A DNA stretch of 64,000 nucleotides from Alphaproteobacteria bacterium. Lineage in GTDB: Bacteria > Pseudomonadota > Alphaproteobacteria > UBA6615. The position numbers and the translations under genes are program-made. Below the pieces are notes generated by a model, which saw only the letters and a program-made list of their open reading frames with translations, was not told the DNA's origin and searched no databases. Position 1 is the first letter of the stretch. Each line of letters starts with the position of its first letter. Positions 36,244-46,210 of this stretch are shown in pieces. The stretch lies in contig JAJFIX010000007.1 of NCBI GenBank assembly GCA_021774575.1, positions 110,534 to 174,533 of the forward strand, in the 5' to 3' direction.

Positions 36244-37362
36244 CTACTCTAGCGCCTCGGCTATGACCGCCCTTACCTCGTTGGTGTTTCTTTGAGCGAT
36301 GTCTTTTTCGTCTTCGTCGGCGACGTGGAAAAAGATGGTGGACGTTTCGCCGGCAACAAGTATCAGGGCGTAGGTGTAGGTGGCGCTGATATTGCCGGTG
36401 CAGATGATTCTGGCGTCTTTGAGTTCGGTCTGATCGGCAGCGACAACAGTGTTTGTGATCGCCGATGCAAAATCGCCTTCGCATGTCGATCCGAAGGCAT
36501 TGATCAGTCCGAGCGCAACATTTTGCGATGACGTGTTTTCGAAACTTGTTTGGATTGCTCCGCCGGCGACATCTTCCTCGGTAACCCAGGTGATGTTGTT
36601 GGGTAGGGCCTCCTGGCCCTCGTCAACCACGAACTCAAAATTAATTCCGGCGGCCGCCAGAATAAGCTGTGCTGTGTCCTGCAACGCGATCGAGTTTCCT
36701 TGTTTCGAACGCGCCGTTTGTTCTGAAATCTGTTGCTCTGAGTTGAGGGCCGGTGTTTCTGCGAATGGGTTTGTTGTCTCAGATTCGGTGTTTGCAACAT
36801 CGGTTGAAAAATCCCCCGCGCAATTCAGCATAACCGGCAAGGATGATCCTACTTCATCGATTTCGAACTGAAGCAACTGTTTGGCCGTCGTAACAACAAA
36901 ATTCTGTCCTAAGGCAAAACTAGAAAATACCTGTGCATCGCCACCGAAGGCAAAAGATATGAGGTTATTATTGGCCACCGTGCCTGAAATAACTCCCAAA
37001 GGTTTGTTATCAATTTCCATCTCGACATCGAAGACGTCGCCGATTTCCAAATCCCAGTCGGGATTTGATAATGCAATGCTAAAGTTAATCCTCTCCGACA
37101 ACATAAATGTTAAGGAGACGCCGCTGTTGTAGGCGAATGTTGACGCGCAGAAACCAGATTGGTCGGTGCTGGAAATATTGTAGGCGGTGATCGTCCAAAT
37201 TTCGTTCTCGTCAAATACCACGGGCTCTTCTGCGGCCCTGAGGTCACCGGGAAACACAGTGAGGACAAATCCGACGAGGACAGATCCGACAAAGACTGAA
37301 GTTACAGCCGAGGCTATAACTGAAGTTACAGCCGAAGCTATAACGGTACGTACCCAACGCAT
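36244..37362 (-). CDS. Exported protein of unknown function, paralogue A
   Basis: A 372-residue exported protein; I do not recognise a family. The signal peptide (residues ~1-43) contains an imperfect repeat, SAVTSVIASAVTSV, encoded by two 24-bp tandem copies. A domain of about 140 residues follows (VFDENEIWTITAYNISSTDQ, with NPDWDLEIGDVFDVEMEID), then a variable linker and a C-terminal domain beginning near IALQDTAQLILAAAGINFEF and ending with the caspase- or enzyme-unrelated string TSTIFFHVADEDEKDIAQR. The C-terminal ~120 residues are almost the same as in the paralogue at 37.6 kb. Several Cys may form disulfides. Start ATG has GGAGTTTCTGGAG upstream. Confidence 0.75.
   Translation of the reverse strand: MRWVRTVIASAVTSVIASAVTSVFVGSVLVGFVLTVFPGDLRAAEEPVVFDENEIWTITAYNISSTDQSGFCASTFAYNSGVSLTFMLSERINFSIALSNPDWDLEIGDVFDVEMEIDNKPLGVISGTVANNNLISFAFGGDAQVFSSFALGQNFVVTTAKQLLQFEIDEVGSSLPVMLNCAGDFSTDVANTESETTNPFAETPALNSEQQISEQTARSKQGNSIALQDTAQLILAAAGINFEFVVDEGQEALPNNITWVTEEDVAGGAIQTSFENTSSQNVALGLINAFGSTCEGDFASAITNTVVAADQTELKDARIICTGNISATYTYALILVAGETSTIFFHVADEDEKDIAQRNTNEVRAVIAEALE
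37295..37342. repeat. 24-bp tandem repeat inside signal-peptide coding
   Basis: Two copies (37295-37318 and 37319-37342) differ at one base. Next to them, around 37264-37293, a 15-bp repeat is also visible. Both lie in the signal-peptide region of paralogue A and keep the reading frame. Confidence 0.8.
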
Positions 37363-37403
37363 CTCCAGAAACTCCTACATGGCTCATCTGATGACATTTT
37401 TTT

Positions 37404-37473
37404 CACCGAGGCCCACAGTTTCGCCCACCAGGACGGTTTGGGCAGGCTTCCGGCGACTGTTGTGCTGATCATA
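37404..37473 (-). pseudogene. 5' stub of the core-MetE-like gene
   Basis: Read on the minus strand, the sequence from 37473 gives MISTTVAGSLPKPSW, the same start as the intact gene at 36143, followed by diverged codons (WAKLWASVKKM). The upstream ribosome-binding region GGAAAAATTT is also copied. The rest of the gene is missing. It marks the edge of a tandem duplication of the paralogue plus MetE-like gene. Confidence 0.8.
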
Positions 37474-37572
37474 AATTTTTCCAAAATCATTTTGACTTTA
37501 GATAGTAATGATGTGTCCCTCGCCCGAGTCTAACAGCGCGCGATAAAAAGCGCTATATCTTGATAGCCGTCC

Positions 37573-38700
37573 CTACTCCAGTGCCTCGGCTAGGATCGCT
37601 CTTATTCCGTCGGTGTTTCTTTGGGCGGTCTCTTTTGCGTCTTCGTCGGCGATGTGGAAAAAGACAGTGGATGTTTCGCCGGTGGCAAGTAAGAGGGCGT
37701 ATGTGTACATGGCGTTGATATCTCCCGTGCACACAATTCTGGCGTCTCTGAGTTCGGTTTGGTCGGCGGCCACAACGGTATTTGTGATCGCCGATGCAAA
37801 ATCGCCTTCACAGGTCGATCCGAAGACATTGGCCAGTCCTAGCGCGATGTCTTGCGGCGACCTATCTCCGATGCTGGTTTGGAATGCGCCACCGACGACA
37901 TCCCCGTCGGTAACCCAGTTGATATTGTTCGGTCGGGGCTCCTCCCCCTCTAAGGCCACGAATTCGAAATTGATTCCCGCGGCCGACAAAACAAACTGTG
38001 CCGTGCCCTGCAACGTAGTCAAGTCTCCTTGCTCCGAACGCGCCACCTCATCTGAACGCAACACAATTACTGTATCTGTATTTGGCTCTGTATCTGGCGC
38101 CTCTAGTTTTGCAGTAGGTTGTTGGACCGGTTTGGCTGGCTGTTGAGCCCCCCGGTTTGCCGACACCGCATCCCTATCCACACCTATTTCAAGAAAAACA
38201 CTCTCCACGCAACCGAACAGGCTGGAAAATGAGGGCCCCATATCTTCTATGTCAAACCGAAGCGTTTGTTTGCCAGAGATGACGGTAAAAACCTCGGCTT
38301 GAGAGAAATCGGTTAAGGTTTGAATGTCATCATCGAAATCGAACTGGACTCGATCCGGGTCTATTACAATCCCCTCAACAACGCCGAAACGCCTGCTGTC
38401 TAATTCCATTTCGACTTCCAAAACGCCGTCGGTTTTAAGCGCCCAGTCGGGGTTGGTAATCGCAATACCAAAATTAATTGAATCTGATAGCAAAAATGTT
38501 ACGCGTCGTCCGTTTTCATAGTTGGCAATATTTGCACAAAATTGAAAATTTTCCGGTTCGGTCGTGTTGTAAGCATATACGGACCAGTCATCGCCCTCAT
38601 CATAAAGTTGAGACTCGTCGGCCATGCTGGGATCATGCGAGACGGTTAAGCAAACCGATGTGATAAAAAACGAAACAATAACGCTACGTACGCGACGCAT
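37573..38700 (-). CDS. Exported protein of unknown function, paralogue B
   Basis: A 375-residue exported protein and tandem paralogue of the 36.2-kb gene. A signal peptide ends near DPSMADES. The N-terminal domain (LYDEGDDWSVYAYNTTEPEN, NPDWALKTDGVLEVEMELD) and C-terminal domain (LTTLQGTAQFVLSAAGINF, FGSTCEGDFASAITNTVVAA, ending in LAEALE) align with paralogue A, while the linker (residues ~185-225, rich in Ala, Pro and Gln) is different. The conserved Cys before EGDF and the one in RIVCTGDI could form a disulfide. The function is unknown; both proteins should be periplasmic or surface exposed. Confidence 0.75.
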   Translation of the reverse strand: MRRVRSVIVSFFITSVCLTVSHDPSMADESQLYDEGDDWSVYAYNTTEPENFQFCANIANYENGRRVTFLLSDSINFGIAITNPDWALKTDGVLEVEMELDSRRFGVVEGIVIDPDRVQFDFDDDIQTLTDFSQAEVFTVISGKQTLRFDIEDMGPSFSSLFGCVESVFLEIGVDRDAVSANRGAQQPAKPVQQPTAKLEAPDTEPNTDTVIVLRSDEVARSEQGDLTTLQGTAQFVLSAAGINFEFVALEGEEPRPNNINWVTDGDVVGGAFQTSIGDRSPQDIALGLANVFGSTCEGDFASAITNTVVAADQTELRDARIVCTGDINAMYTYALLLATGETSTVFFHIADEDAKETAQRNTDGIRAILAEALE

Positions 38701-38991
38701 TTCCAGACACTCCTACATGGTATATCTGATTTCTATGTATATCTGATGTCTATTGACCGAAGCTCACGACTTTGCCCGTGAACTCTCTTAAGAGCTAACC
38801 TTGGTCCTACTATAACAGAAAAGCTCATTGATCGTAACCGTCAAAGTAGCTGATGTCTGGCCGCCGATTTTCGGCGACCCCGGTGAAACGGTTCCCATCG
38901 GGCAAGACCTTGAATATGATTGCGCGTATTTTGGGCACCCACAATGGGTGTTTGGGGATCCAATAACCATTCAAACCCGGAGAACAGAGCC

Positions 38992-39879
38992 GTGAGCACA
39001 CAGGAAATTTCCGCCGATTTCAATTACCAGATGAAAAAAATGGCAGTTCTCGATTCAGAGATTGCCTATATCGACGTCGGCAGCGGGGCGCCGGTGGTTT
39101 TTCTGCATGGTATTCCGACCTGGTCTTATCTCTGGCGCAACGTCATTCCCCATGTGGAGCCGCTCGGGCGCTGCTTGGCGCCCGACACGGTCGGGTTTGG
39201 TCGGTCGGGGAAAATTCCTTCGGGTTCATACGGCTTTAACGACGTTCAGCCTTATATGGAGGCCTGGTTCGACGCGATGGCGTTCGACGAGAAAGTCATT
39301 CTCGTTCTCCATGATTGGGGCGGGGCAACCGGATTTAAATGGGCGATGGAGCATCAAGATAAGGTTGCCGGGATTGTCTATATGGAAACAACGGTGGCGC
39401 CACGGGTCTGGGATGAGTTCGAGGGCATCCGCAAGGATCTCTTCACCGCCATCCGCACACCGGGTAAGGGCGAGGATATCGTGCTCAAGCAAAATGCCTT
39501 TATTGAAAAAATGCTGCCGGGGATGGTGGTCCGCGATTTGAGCGCCGCCGAAATGGATAATTATCGCGCGCCGTTCCCCGACGAAGCCTCCCGCGCCGCC
39601 ATTCTCGCCTTTCCCAGAGAAGTGCCCGTCGACGGCGAACCGGCTCATATCGTTGAACTGACCGAAAAAATCGGTGCCTGGATCAAAGACAGCGACATTC
39701 CCAAATTGCTGGTCCGTGGCGAGCCCGGTGGCAATATGACCTACACCCAGCTTGATTTTTGTCAGACCTGGAAGAACCAAAAAGAGGTTACCGTCAAGGG
39801 GTTACACTTTATTCAGGAAGACAGCCCCCACGAAATCGGCGCGGCAATTGCCGATTTTGTCAGCGAAATACGCGGCTGA
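38992..39879 (+). CDS. Haloalkane dehalogenase-like hydrolase
   Basis: A 295-residue alpha/beta hydrolase with the haloalkane dehalogenase layout. The nucleophile is D108 in VLHDWGG, with halide-binding W109. The acid is E132 in VYMETT (HLD-II position) and the base His is in GLHFIQEDSPHEIG. HGIPTWSYLWRN has Ile41 where HLD-II enzymes such as DhaA and LinB have the second halide-stabilising Asn (HGNPT). Activity on haloalkanes may therefore be weak or altered, or the second halide ligand may come from elsewhere. The start is GTG at 38992, preceded by GGAG; length equals that of the family. It stands as a single gene before the TRAP operon. Confidence 0.82.
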   Translation: MSTQEISADFNYQMKKMAVLDSEIAYIDVGSGAPVVFLHGIPTWSYLWRNVIPHVEPLGRCLAPDTVGFGRSGKIPSGSYGFNDVQPYMEAWFDAMAFDEKVILVLHDWGGATGFKWAMEHQDKVAGIVYMETTVAPRVWDEFEGIRKDLFTAIRTPGKGEDIVLKQNAFIEKMLPGMVVRDLSAAEMDNYRAPFPDEASRAAILAFPREVPVDGEPAHIVELTEKIGAWIKDSDIPKLLVRGEPGGNMTYTQLDFCQTWKNQKEVTVKGLHFIQEDSPHEIGAAIADFVSEIRG

Positions 39880-40046
39880 GTGATCTAGAAGAATTTCGGA
39901 ATTATTGACTATCAAAAGATATTTTCGAAATTCTTCCCAATTAGGGTAAGGTGGCGCCAGCGTGTCTCAAAATTAGGGGTACGCGCCGGTTGAGGTCGCC
40001 ATTTCAGGCCCCAGGTCCGGCTATTGAAATATATAGGGAGGATACT

Positions 40047-41075
40047 GTGAACACTATTTTTAGACCAGTTTTGGGATTGGTGCTTGGCGCCGCCGCTGTT
40101 TTCGCACCGGCGATGAGCCAACCGGTTCAGGCGCAGACGACTTTAACCTTGAACCATTATATGGGGTTCGGACATCCGTTCATTCAGGGACTGTTGATCC
40201 CCTGGGGTGAGGAAATTGCGCGCCTGACCGAAGGTCGCGTCACGTTGGATATCCCCAATGGTCCGATCACCAACCGCAATGAGCAGTGGAACTCCATCAC
40301 CGGCGGCGTTGCCGATCTTTCCATCCATTTTGACGGCGCCCGGGCCCAACAATTGCAATTGATGCAAATGGTCGCCCTGCCGTTTAATTCGGCACCGACT
40401 GCCGCCCAGTCCTCGGTCGCATTATGGCGAACCTATAATGAATTTTTCGCCGATGCCGGCGAATTTGACGACGTCGAATTACTCAGTGTGTGGACGGTTG
40501 TTGCCAACTATGCCTGGAGCAAAGAGGCGATCACCGATATCGCGCAATTCGATGGGCTGAAAATTCTGACATCCGGTGGTTTGCCGTCGGACGTCCTGAC
40601 GACGGTCGGCGCAACACCGGTGGTCGCCGGTGGTCCGCAATTCTTTGAACTGGTTTCCGGCGGTGCGGTCGATGCAGTTGCTCTGTCCCCCGACGGTCTC
40701 GCCCGGTTTAAACTTGGTCAATTCATGACCCATGGGCTTGCTGTTCCCGGCTCGCTCTACAACCAAAATTGGTCGTTGATCGTCAATAAGGATAGCTGGA
40801 ACGGGATTTCCGAAGCCGACCGGGCCGCAATTATGTCCGTTTCCGGCGAAGTTCTGGCGACCCAAGCCGGAGAGCAGTTCGACACCGATTTTGCCGCCGG
40901 CCTCGAAACGCTGGCATCCGAAGGTATGGATATTGCTGCACCTAGCCCCGCTCTATTGGCCGCATTGCAGGATCGTCTATCCTCCTTCGAGGCCGATTAT
41001 ATCGCGGCGGCAACTGCCAAAGGCATTGACGCCGAGGCAGCGTTGGCTTTCTACCGCGACCAAATCGGTAACTAG
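40047..41075 (+). CDS. TRAP transporter solute-binding protein (DctP type)
   Basis: A 342-residue periplasmic receptor of a TRAP transporter. A signal peptide ends at PVQAQ near residue 32. The mature part starts TTLTLNHYMGFGHPFIQG, and the family Arg-containing region is GLKILTSGGLPSDVLTTVGA, with VVAGGPQFFELVSGGAVDAV next. The GTG start at 40047 follows AGGGAGG. The ligand is unknown; DctP relatives bind carboxylates, and aromatic acids or sugar acids are possible. A strong hairpin separates it from the membrane genes. The operon is followed by the transhydroxylase-like pair, which may act on the imported compound. Confidence 0.88.
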   Translation: MNTIFRPVLGLVLGAAAVFAPAMSQPVQAQTTLTLNHYMGFGHPFIQGLLIPWGEEIARLTEGRVTLDIPNGPITNRNEQWNSITGGVADLSIHFDGARAQQLQLMQMVALPFNSAPTAAQSSVALWRTYNEFFADAGEFDDVELLSVWTVVANYAWSKEAITDIAQFDGLKILTSGGLPSDVLTTVGATPVVAGGPQFFELVSGGAVDAVALSPDGLARFKLGQFMTHGLAVPGSLYNQNWSLIVNKDSWNGISEADRAAIMSVSGEVLATQAGEQFDTDFAAGLETLASEGMDIAAPSPALLAALQDRLSSFEADYIAAATAKGIDAEAALAFYRDQIGN

Positions 41076-41099
41076 CGCTTTTTCTTGATGTGCGATTAG

Positions 41100-41143
41100 G
41101 GTGTGCCCTCGGCTCATTTGAGGGCTGAGGGCACACCTTTTTT
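41100..41143 (+). terminator. Intrinsic terminator/attenuator after dctP
   Basis: An 11-bp perfect stem (GGTGTGCCCTC/GAGGGCACACC) is followed by six T. The ribosome-binding site of the next gene lies just after it. It should reduce read-through into the membrane genes. Confidence 0.9.
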
Positions 41144-41156
41144 CGGGAGGAGCCAT

Positions 41157-41720
41157 ATGGCCCGTAAAATTTCGCCGTTGGGTGAATTTGTCCTCGACGA
41201 GAATGTCAAAGAACCGTTTTACGACAAAATCATTAATTGGCTGAGCGCAATGGTGCTGTTGTCGATTGTGCTCCTTGTATTCTTTGACGCGATGGGGCGG
41301 TATTTTTATAAGCCGATCACCGGCGCGGCCGAGATTGTCTCGCTATTGCTCGGCGTGCTCATATTTTCCGCCTTTCCCCTAGTGACCCGCGATCAGCAAC
41401 ATATTTGCGTCGGCCTGCTCGATCATCTGTTTGCCGGAAAGATAAAATGGCTGCGTGACTTTGTCGTTTTGATTGCCAGCACTGCTTTTGTTGCGTTCAT
41501 GGGATGGCGTCTCTGGGCCCTGGCTTGGATCTATATCGGTGAGGGGCGGGTAGAGGAATTGACCGGAATCCCGCGGGCCCCGGTGGCTTTTCTCCTGTCG
41601 GGGTTATGCTTTTTTACCGTTATTTTGCTGTTCGGCGTGATCTTCAAATTTCTAACCGGGGCCGGGGCGAACCCCGAGGCACCGACCGGCGAACCAACAG
41701 ACACACCCGCGTCCTCCTAA
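41157..41720 (+). CDS. TRAP transporter small membrane subunit (DctQ type)
   Basis: A 187-residue protein with four hydrophobic segments, typical of DctQ. The first helix region is NWLSAMVLLSIVLLVFFDAM and the following GAAEIVSLLLGVLIFSAFPL matches the conserved family phrase. The short Ala/Pro/Thr-rich C-terminus is cytoplasmic. The ATG at 41157 follows GGGAGGAG. It pairs with the DctM protein encoded 27 bases downstream. Confidence 0.9.
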   Translation: MARKISPLGEFVLDENVKEPFYDKIINWLSAMVLLSIVLLVFFDAMGRYFYKPITGAAEIVSLLLGVLIFSAFPLVTRDQQHICVGLLDHLFAGKIKWLRDFVVLIASTAFVAFMGWRLWALAWIYIGEGRVEELTGIPRAPVAFLLSGLCFFTVILLFGVIFKFLTGAGANPEAPTGEPTDTPASS

Positions 41721-41747
41721 CGCCCTTTCCAGGAAAGCCCTGAACTC

Positions 41748-43112
41748 ATGACCATTACCCTTATCGGTCTGGCCTGTCTGCTTGGCCTGTTGTTCATCCG
41801 TGTGCCACTGGGATTTTCGATGGGCATTGTCGGCTTTGTCGGTCTTGTCGTTGTGCGCAACACCAATGCCGCCGTGCAGATGGTCGGGTTTGAAATTATT
41901 GGGATGGCGACGAATTGGGGTTTTGTCGTCTTGCCGCTGTTTATCTTGATGGGCGTTTTTGTCGCCCGGGCCGGGCTTGCCGACGATCTCTATGACGCGG
42001 CAAATTCCTGGATGGGGCATTTTCCCGGCGGCCTGGCAATGGCCACGGTCGCCGCCTGCGCCGGTTTTGCTTCGGTTTCCGGAAGCTCCGGCGCAACCGC
42101 AGCGACAATGTCAAAGACGGCGATCCCGTCAATGCGAAAATTTAAATATGCCGATAGTTTTGCCGCGGGAACGGTCGCGGCGGGCGGAACGCTTGGCATT
42201 CTAATTCCGCCGAGCGCGGCAATGATCGTCTACGGCATTCTGACCGAGATCGATATTTCAGCCCTTTTTGTTGCCGGGTTTCTACCGGGGTTTTTGACCG
42301 TCATTTTGTATATCGCAGTGATCATCACCGTGGTCACCGTTAAGCCGTCGATGGCGCCAAAGGGCGAAAGATCCAGTTGGCGGACGCGGTTCCGGACATT
42401 GGCGGGGGTCTGGGGTGTCGTTGTTCTTTTCTTATTGATCATTGGTGGCATTATGGCTGGCGTTTTTACCTCCAGCGAAGCCGGCGGCATGGGCGCTGTC
42501 GGTGCCTTCATCTTCGCCGTGTTCCGGCGCAAGATGACATTTACGATATTTTTTGAATCCCTGCTCGAAGCCGCCTTGACCACGGTGCAGATTTTTACCG
42601 TGGCAATCGGCGCCTTAATACTCAATCAATTTATAAATATGGCGCGTTTTCCCGAAGCAATTTTGTCGCTCATCGGTGGCCTTGATCTAGCGCCAATATT
42701 TATCATTTTTGTGATTTTGGGTATCTTCGTATTGCTTGGCATGTTTGTCGAAGGCATTGCCATGATCCTTCTGACCGTGCCCATCTTCACACCGATTATT
42801 CAAGGTTTGGGTCTCGATATTATGTGGTTTGGCGTTGAGTCCGATCTTGATCTGATCTGGTTTGGTGTCGTTATGATCATGGCCGTTGAAATCAGTCTCA
42901 TTACGCCGCCGATCGGTCTCAATGTTTTCATTTTGAAATCGATGGTCCCCGATATTCCGCTCGCCTCCATTTTTCGCGGCATCATTCCGTTTTTTGTCGC
43001 CGATATCACCAGACTGTTGATCGTTGTGCTGGTGCCCGGGGTGGTGCTGTACTTGCCCAGTATTTTGGGAATGTTCCGGCAAGCGGTGCCGTTGGGGCTA
43101 TTGAGTTTCTGA
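41748..43112 (+). CDS. TRAP transporter large membrane subunit (DctM type)
   Basis: A 454-residue membrane protein with about twelve hydrophobic segments. Family strings are PLFILMGVFVARAGLADDLY, the GSSGATAATMSKTAIPSM loop containing the sodium-site Ser/Thr residues, GTLGILIPPSAAMIVYG, and LITPPIGLNVFILK near the end. It drives sodium-coupled uptake of the DctP ligand. It is followed by the transhydroxylase-like gene 90 bases later on the same strand with no terminator seen, so they may share transcription. Confidence 0.93.
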   Translation: MTITLIGLACLLGLLFIRVPLGFSMGIVGFVGLVVVRNTNAAVQMVGFEIIGMATNWGFVVLPLFILMGVFVARAGLADDLYDAANSWMGHFPGGLAMATVAACAGFASVSGSSGATAATMSKTAIPSMRKFKYADSFAAGTVAAGGTLGILIPPSAAMIVYGILTEIDISALFVAGFLPGFLTVILYIAVIITVVTVKPSMAPKGERSSWRTRFRTLAGVWGVVVLFLLIIGGIMAGVFTSSEAGGMGAVGAFIFAVFRRKMTFTIFFESLLEAALTTVQIFTVAIGALILNQFINMARFPEAILSLIGGLDLAPIFIIFVILGIFVLLGMFVEGIAMILLTVPIFTPIIQGLGLDIMWFGVESDLDLIWFGVVMIMAVEISLITPPIGLNVFILKSMVPDIPLASIFRGIIPFFVADITRLLIVVLVPGVVLYLPSILGMFRQAVPLGLLSF

Positions 43113-43201
43113 CCCGTCGAATATTTGCAAGACGCGGTCGCCATTGCACCCAAGTGCCGTAAACTGGATACTCAACGCTCAACATTAATGGCGAGGCGAT
43201 A

Positions 43202-46200
43202 ATGAAATTTCATTTGGTTCTCTTGGGCATGGCGGCTCTTTTTCGCTACGCCAAATGGCGCAGCCCCGAATTCCGATCCCGCTTGGCCAACAAAAATATC
43301 GTCGTCCAAATTCGTACCGCCGACGCAAAACAGGGCCGGTATTTCAATTTTTCCAATGGCGATATCACGTCGAAATCCGGCGTTCACACGAATCCCGATT
43401 TTGCCCTGGTCTTTAAAACCGCGGCGATTGGGGCGCGTTTATTGATGCCGCCGATCGATCAATTGGCGCAGATTGAGGCGATGAAAAACTTCCTGTTTCA
43501 TCCCGAAGGGCGCGACGAAGATGCGGTTTGGTTTGCCCAGACGGTGATGACGGCAATTGGTGCTCGCTGGCGTGTCGGGCGCAAACAAGGCGATGGCGTC
43601 ACCCGCTACTGCACCATGACCAATGGGGGGCCGCTGTTTATCTATGTAAAGGACGGCAAAATTCTTCGAACGACGCCAATCGTTTTTGGTGACGACGATG
43701 CTGAGCCCTTTACAATTAAGGCGAGAGGCAAAACATTTACCCCACCGCGCAAAACTTCCCTGTCGCCCCATGGGATGAATTGGAAGGCGATGGTCTATGC
43801 GCCAAACCGCCTGCTGACACCGTTAAAGCGGGTTGATTTTGACCCGGACGGCGAGCGCAATATCGCCAATCGCGGCACCTCGGGTTATGAGCCGATCAGT
43901 TGGGATGAGGCCCTCGATATCGTCGCCGGAGAAATTAAGCGCATGAAGCGCGAGCACGGCCAAGGCGCGATTGCTCAATCCAATGGCTCGCATCATAACT
44001 GGGGCAATATCGGTTATTATTTGAGCGCGAAAATGCGCTTTATGAACGCCATCGGCACGACCGAGGTGCATCATAATCCAGATAGCTGGGAAGGCTGGTA
44101 TTGGGGCGCGCTTCACCATTGGGGCGGCAGCTTGCGGGTCGGTGGCGGCGAGCCCTTCGGCACCATCGAGGATTGTCTGGAAAATGCCGAGATGATCGTC
44201 TTCTGGTCAAGCAATCCAGAGGCGACCAACGGTATCTATTCCGGCCTGGAAGGCTCGATACGACGCCAGTGGCTTAAACAAACCGATATCAAGATCGTCC
44301 ATATCGATCCGCACTTAAACGACACGGCGCAATTTCTCGGCGGCAAGTGGATTGCCCCACGCCCGGCGACATCGCCGGCATTGGCGTTGGCGATTGCTTA
44401 TGTCTGGATGACCGAAGACCTTTACGACAAGGACTATGTTGCGACGAGAACTCACGGGTTTGAGGTCTGGCGCGAGTACGTTCTGGGCAATGAAGACGGC
44501 ACCCCAAAGACCCCCGAATGGCAGGAAGCAGAGACCGGTGTGCCGGCCAAGGATGTGCGTGCCCTGGCTCGCGCTTGGGGATCGAAGCGCACCTATCTGG
44601 CTGTCGGCGGTATGGGCAATACGTTCGGTGGTGCGGCGCGCAATCCCACCGGCGGTCAGTGGACGCGGACGATGGTCTGCCTAATTGCCATGCAGGGATT
44701 GGGCAAACCGGGTATCAATGTTGGCAATCTGCAGATGGGTGTGCCCCACGATTACGGATTTTATTTTCCTGGTTATGCGGACGGTGGAATTTCTGGCGAT
44801 CTGAGCCACACGGCCCTAGCGGTCAGCCTTTATCAGCGGATGCCCCAACTCGCGACAATGAACCCATCGACCCAAATTATTCCGCGTTTGAAATTACCCG
44901 ACGCAATTATTGACGGCCACGCCGAAGGCGAGGTCTGGGACGCGCGTACGATCGAAGGCCAGTTTGTCAGAGCCGTCTACCCCGCTCCGGGCCATTCACC
45001 GGTGCATATGCTTTACCGGTACGGCAATTCCATCTTGGGGACGTTGAGCGATACCAACCGCTATGTCGAAATGTATCGGTCGCCCAATCTCGAGTTTGTC
45101 GTCAACCAATCGATTTGGGATGAAGGCGACACACAGTTTGCCGATATTATCCTGCCGGCCTGCACCCATTTGGAGCGGACCGATATTGGCGAATGGGCCA
45201 ATGCCGGTGGCTATGGGGCGCATTTTAATTCCCAGGTCAATCACCGGGTGATCGCCTTTCAGGCTAAATGCATCGAGCCGCTGGGCGAGAGTAAATCCGA
45301 TTACGATATCTTTACCGCGATTGCCGAGCGGCTGGGTCTTGGCTCATATTTTACCGAGGGCATGCGCGATATCGATTGGGTCAAACGGATGTTTGATGCT
45401 TCGGACCTGCCGAGTAAAATCTCCTGGAAGAAATTTTTGGAGCGCGGATATTACGTCGTTCCGCCCGAGCGCGAGGAATTGCGACCGGCAACAGCCTATC
45501 GCTGGTTTGCCGAGGGACGCAAGAAAGACATACCCGAAGCGATGCCCCTGCCTGGCGATTACACAGAGGAATTTCTCGAAGGCCTGCAAACCCAGACCTC
45601 GAAATTTGAATTCGAGGCGTCGAGCCTGAAGCGCTTTAAGCCCGACGACCCCGAACGCCCGCCGATCGCAAAATATTCTCCGTCCTGGGAAGGGCCAAAC
45701 GTCGAAGAGCTCGCGGCGCGATATCCGCTCCAGCTCATTACGCCCCACGCGCGGTTTAGTTTCCACACCCAAGGCGATGGCAAGGATAGTTTCCTCAACG
45801 ACATCAAGGATCACCGGGTGCTGATCGACGGTTATTACTATTGGATTCTGCGGATCACCCCACAGGATGCCGCCGCCCGTAATATCGCCGAAAATGACCT
45901 AGTGAAGATCTATAATGATCGCGGTGCTGTCTTGTGTGCGGCACATCTGACGGCACGGCTAAATCCGGGCATACTTCATGCCTATGAATCATCTGCTGTT
46001 TATGACCCGACCGGCGAGCCGGGGAAGTCGGTTGAGCGGGGCGGGTGTATCAACCTGCTGTCACCGGCCCGCACCCAGATGAAAAATGCCCATTCGATGG
46101 CCAACGGCCTATCGATGGTCGAGATCGAAAAATGGGATGGCACCACCGGTTTTGTTCGCCAAGCACCGCTGACAACCGCCCAAGGGCTTGGTGTGGAGGC

Positions 46201-46210
46201 CGGCAGATGA
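43202..46210 (+). CDS. Transhydroxylase-like molybdopterin oxidoreductase, large subunit
   Basis: A 1002-residue member of the DMSO-reductase family. From about residue 137 ([37 protein letters not shown]) it resembles AthL of pyrogallol-phloroglucinol transhydroxylase (about 875 residues). The active-site cluster D294-S295-W296 ([10 protein letters not shown]) and H264 fit AthL D174-S175-W176 and H144 with an offset of 120; the Ser ligates molybdenum. As in AthL there is no N-terminal Cys cluster motif. Residues ~30-125 form an extra domain resembling SCP2/sterol carrier proteins. No Tat signal is seen, so it is cytoplasmic. ATGA overlap couples it to the small subunit. The substrate is not known; a polyphenol is the first guess. 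Confidence 0.87.
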   Translation: MKFHLVLLGMAALFRYAKWRSPEFRSRLANKNIVVQIRTADAKQGRYFNFSNGDITSKSGVHTNPDFALVFKTAAIGARLLMPPIDQLAQIEAMKNFLFHPEGRDEDAVWFAQTVMTAIGARWRVGRKQGDGVTRYCTMTNGGPLFIYVKDGKILRTTPIVFGDDDAEPFTIKARGKTFTPPRKTSLSPHGMNWKAMVYAPNRLLTPLKRVDFDPDGERNIANRGTSGYEPISWDEALDIVAGEIKRMKREHGQGAIAQSNGSHHNWGNIGYYLSAKMRFMNAIGTTEVHHNPDSWEGWYWGALHHWGGSLRVGGGEPFGTIEDCLENAEMIVFWSSNPEATNGIYSGLEGSIRRQWLKQTDIKIVHIDPHLNDTAQFLGGKWIAPRPATSPALALAIAYVWMTEDLYDKDYVATRTHGFEVWREYVLGNEDGTPKTPEWQEAETGVPAKDVRALARAWGSKRTYLAVGGMGNTFGGAARNPTGGQWTRTMVCLIAMQGLGKPGINVGNLQMGVPHDYGFYFPGYADGGISGDLSHTALAVSLYQRMPQLATMNPSTQIIPRLKLPDAIIDGHAEGEVWDARTIEGQFVRAVYPAPGHSPVHMLYRYGNSILGTLSDTNRYVEMYRSPNLEFVVNQSIWDEGDTQFADIILPACTHLERTDIGEWANAGGYGAHFNSQVNHRVIAFQAKCIEPLGESKSDYDIFTAIAERLGLGSYFTEGMRDIDWVKRMFDASDLPSKISWKKFLERGYYVVPPEREELRPATAYRWFAEGRKKDIPEAMPLPGDYTEEFLEGLQTQTSKFEFEASSLKRFKPDDPERPPIAKYSPSWEGPNVEELAARYPLQLITPHARFSFHTQGDGKDSFLNDIKDHRVLIDGYYYWILRITPQDAAARNIAENDLVKIYNDRGAVLCAAHLTARLNPGILHAYESSAVYDPTGEPGKSVERGGCINLLSPARTQMKNAHSMANGLSMVEIEKWDGTTGFVRQAPLTTAQGLGVEAGR

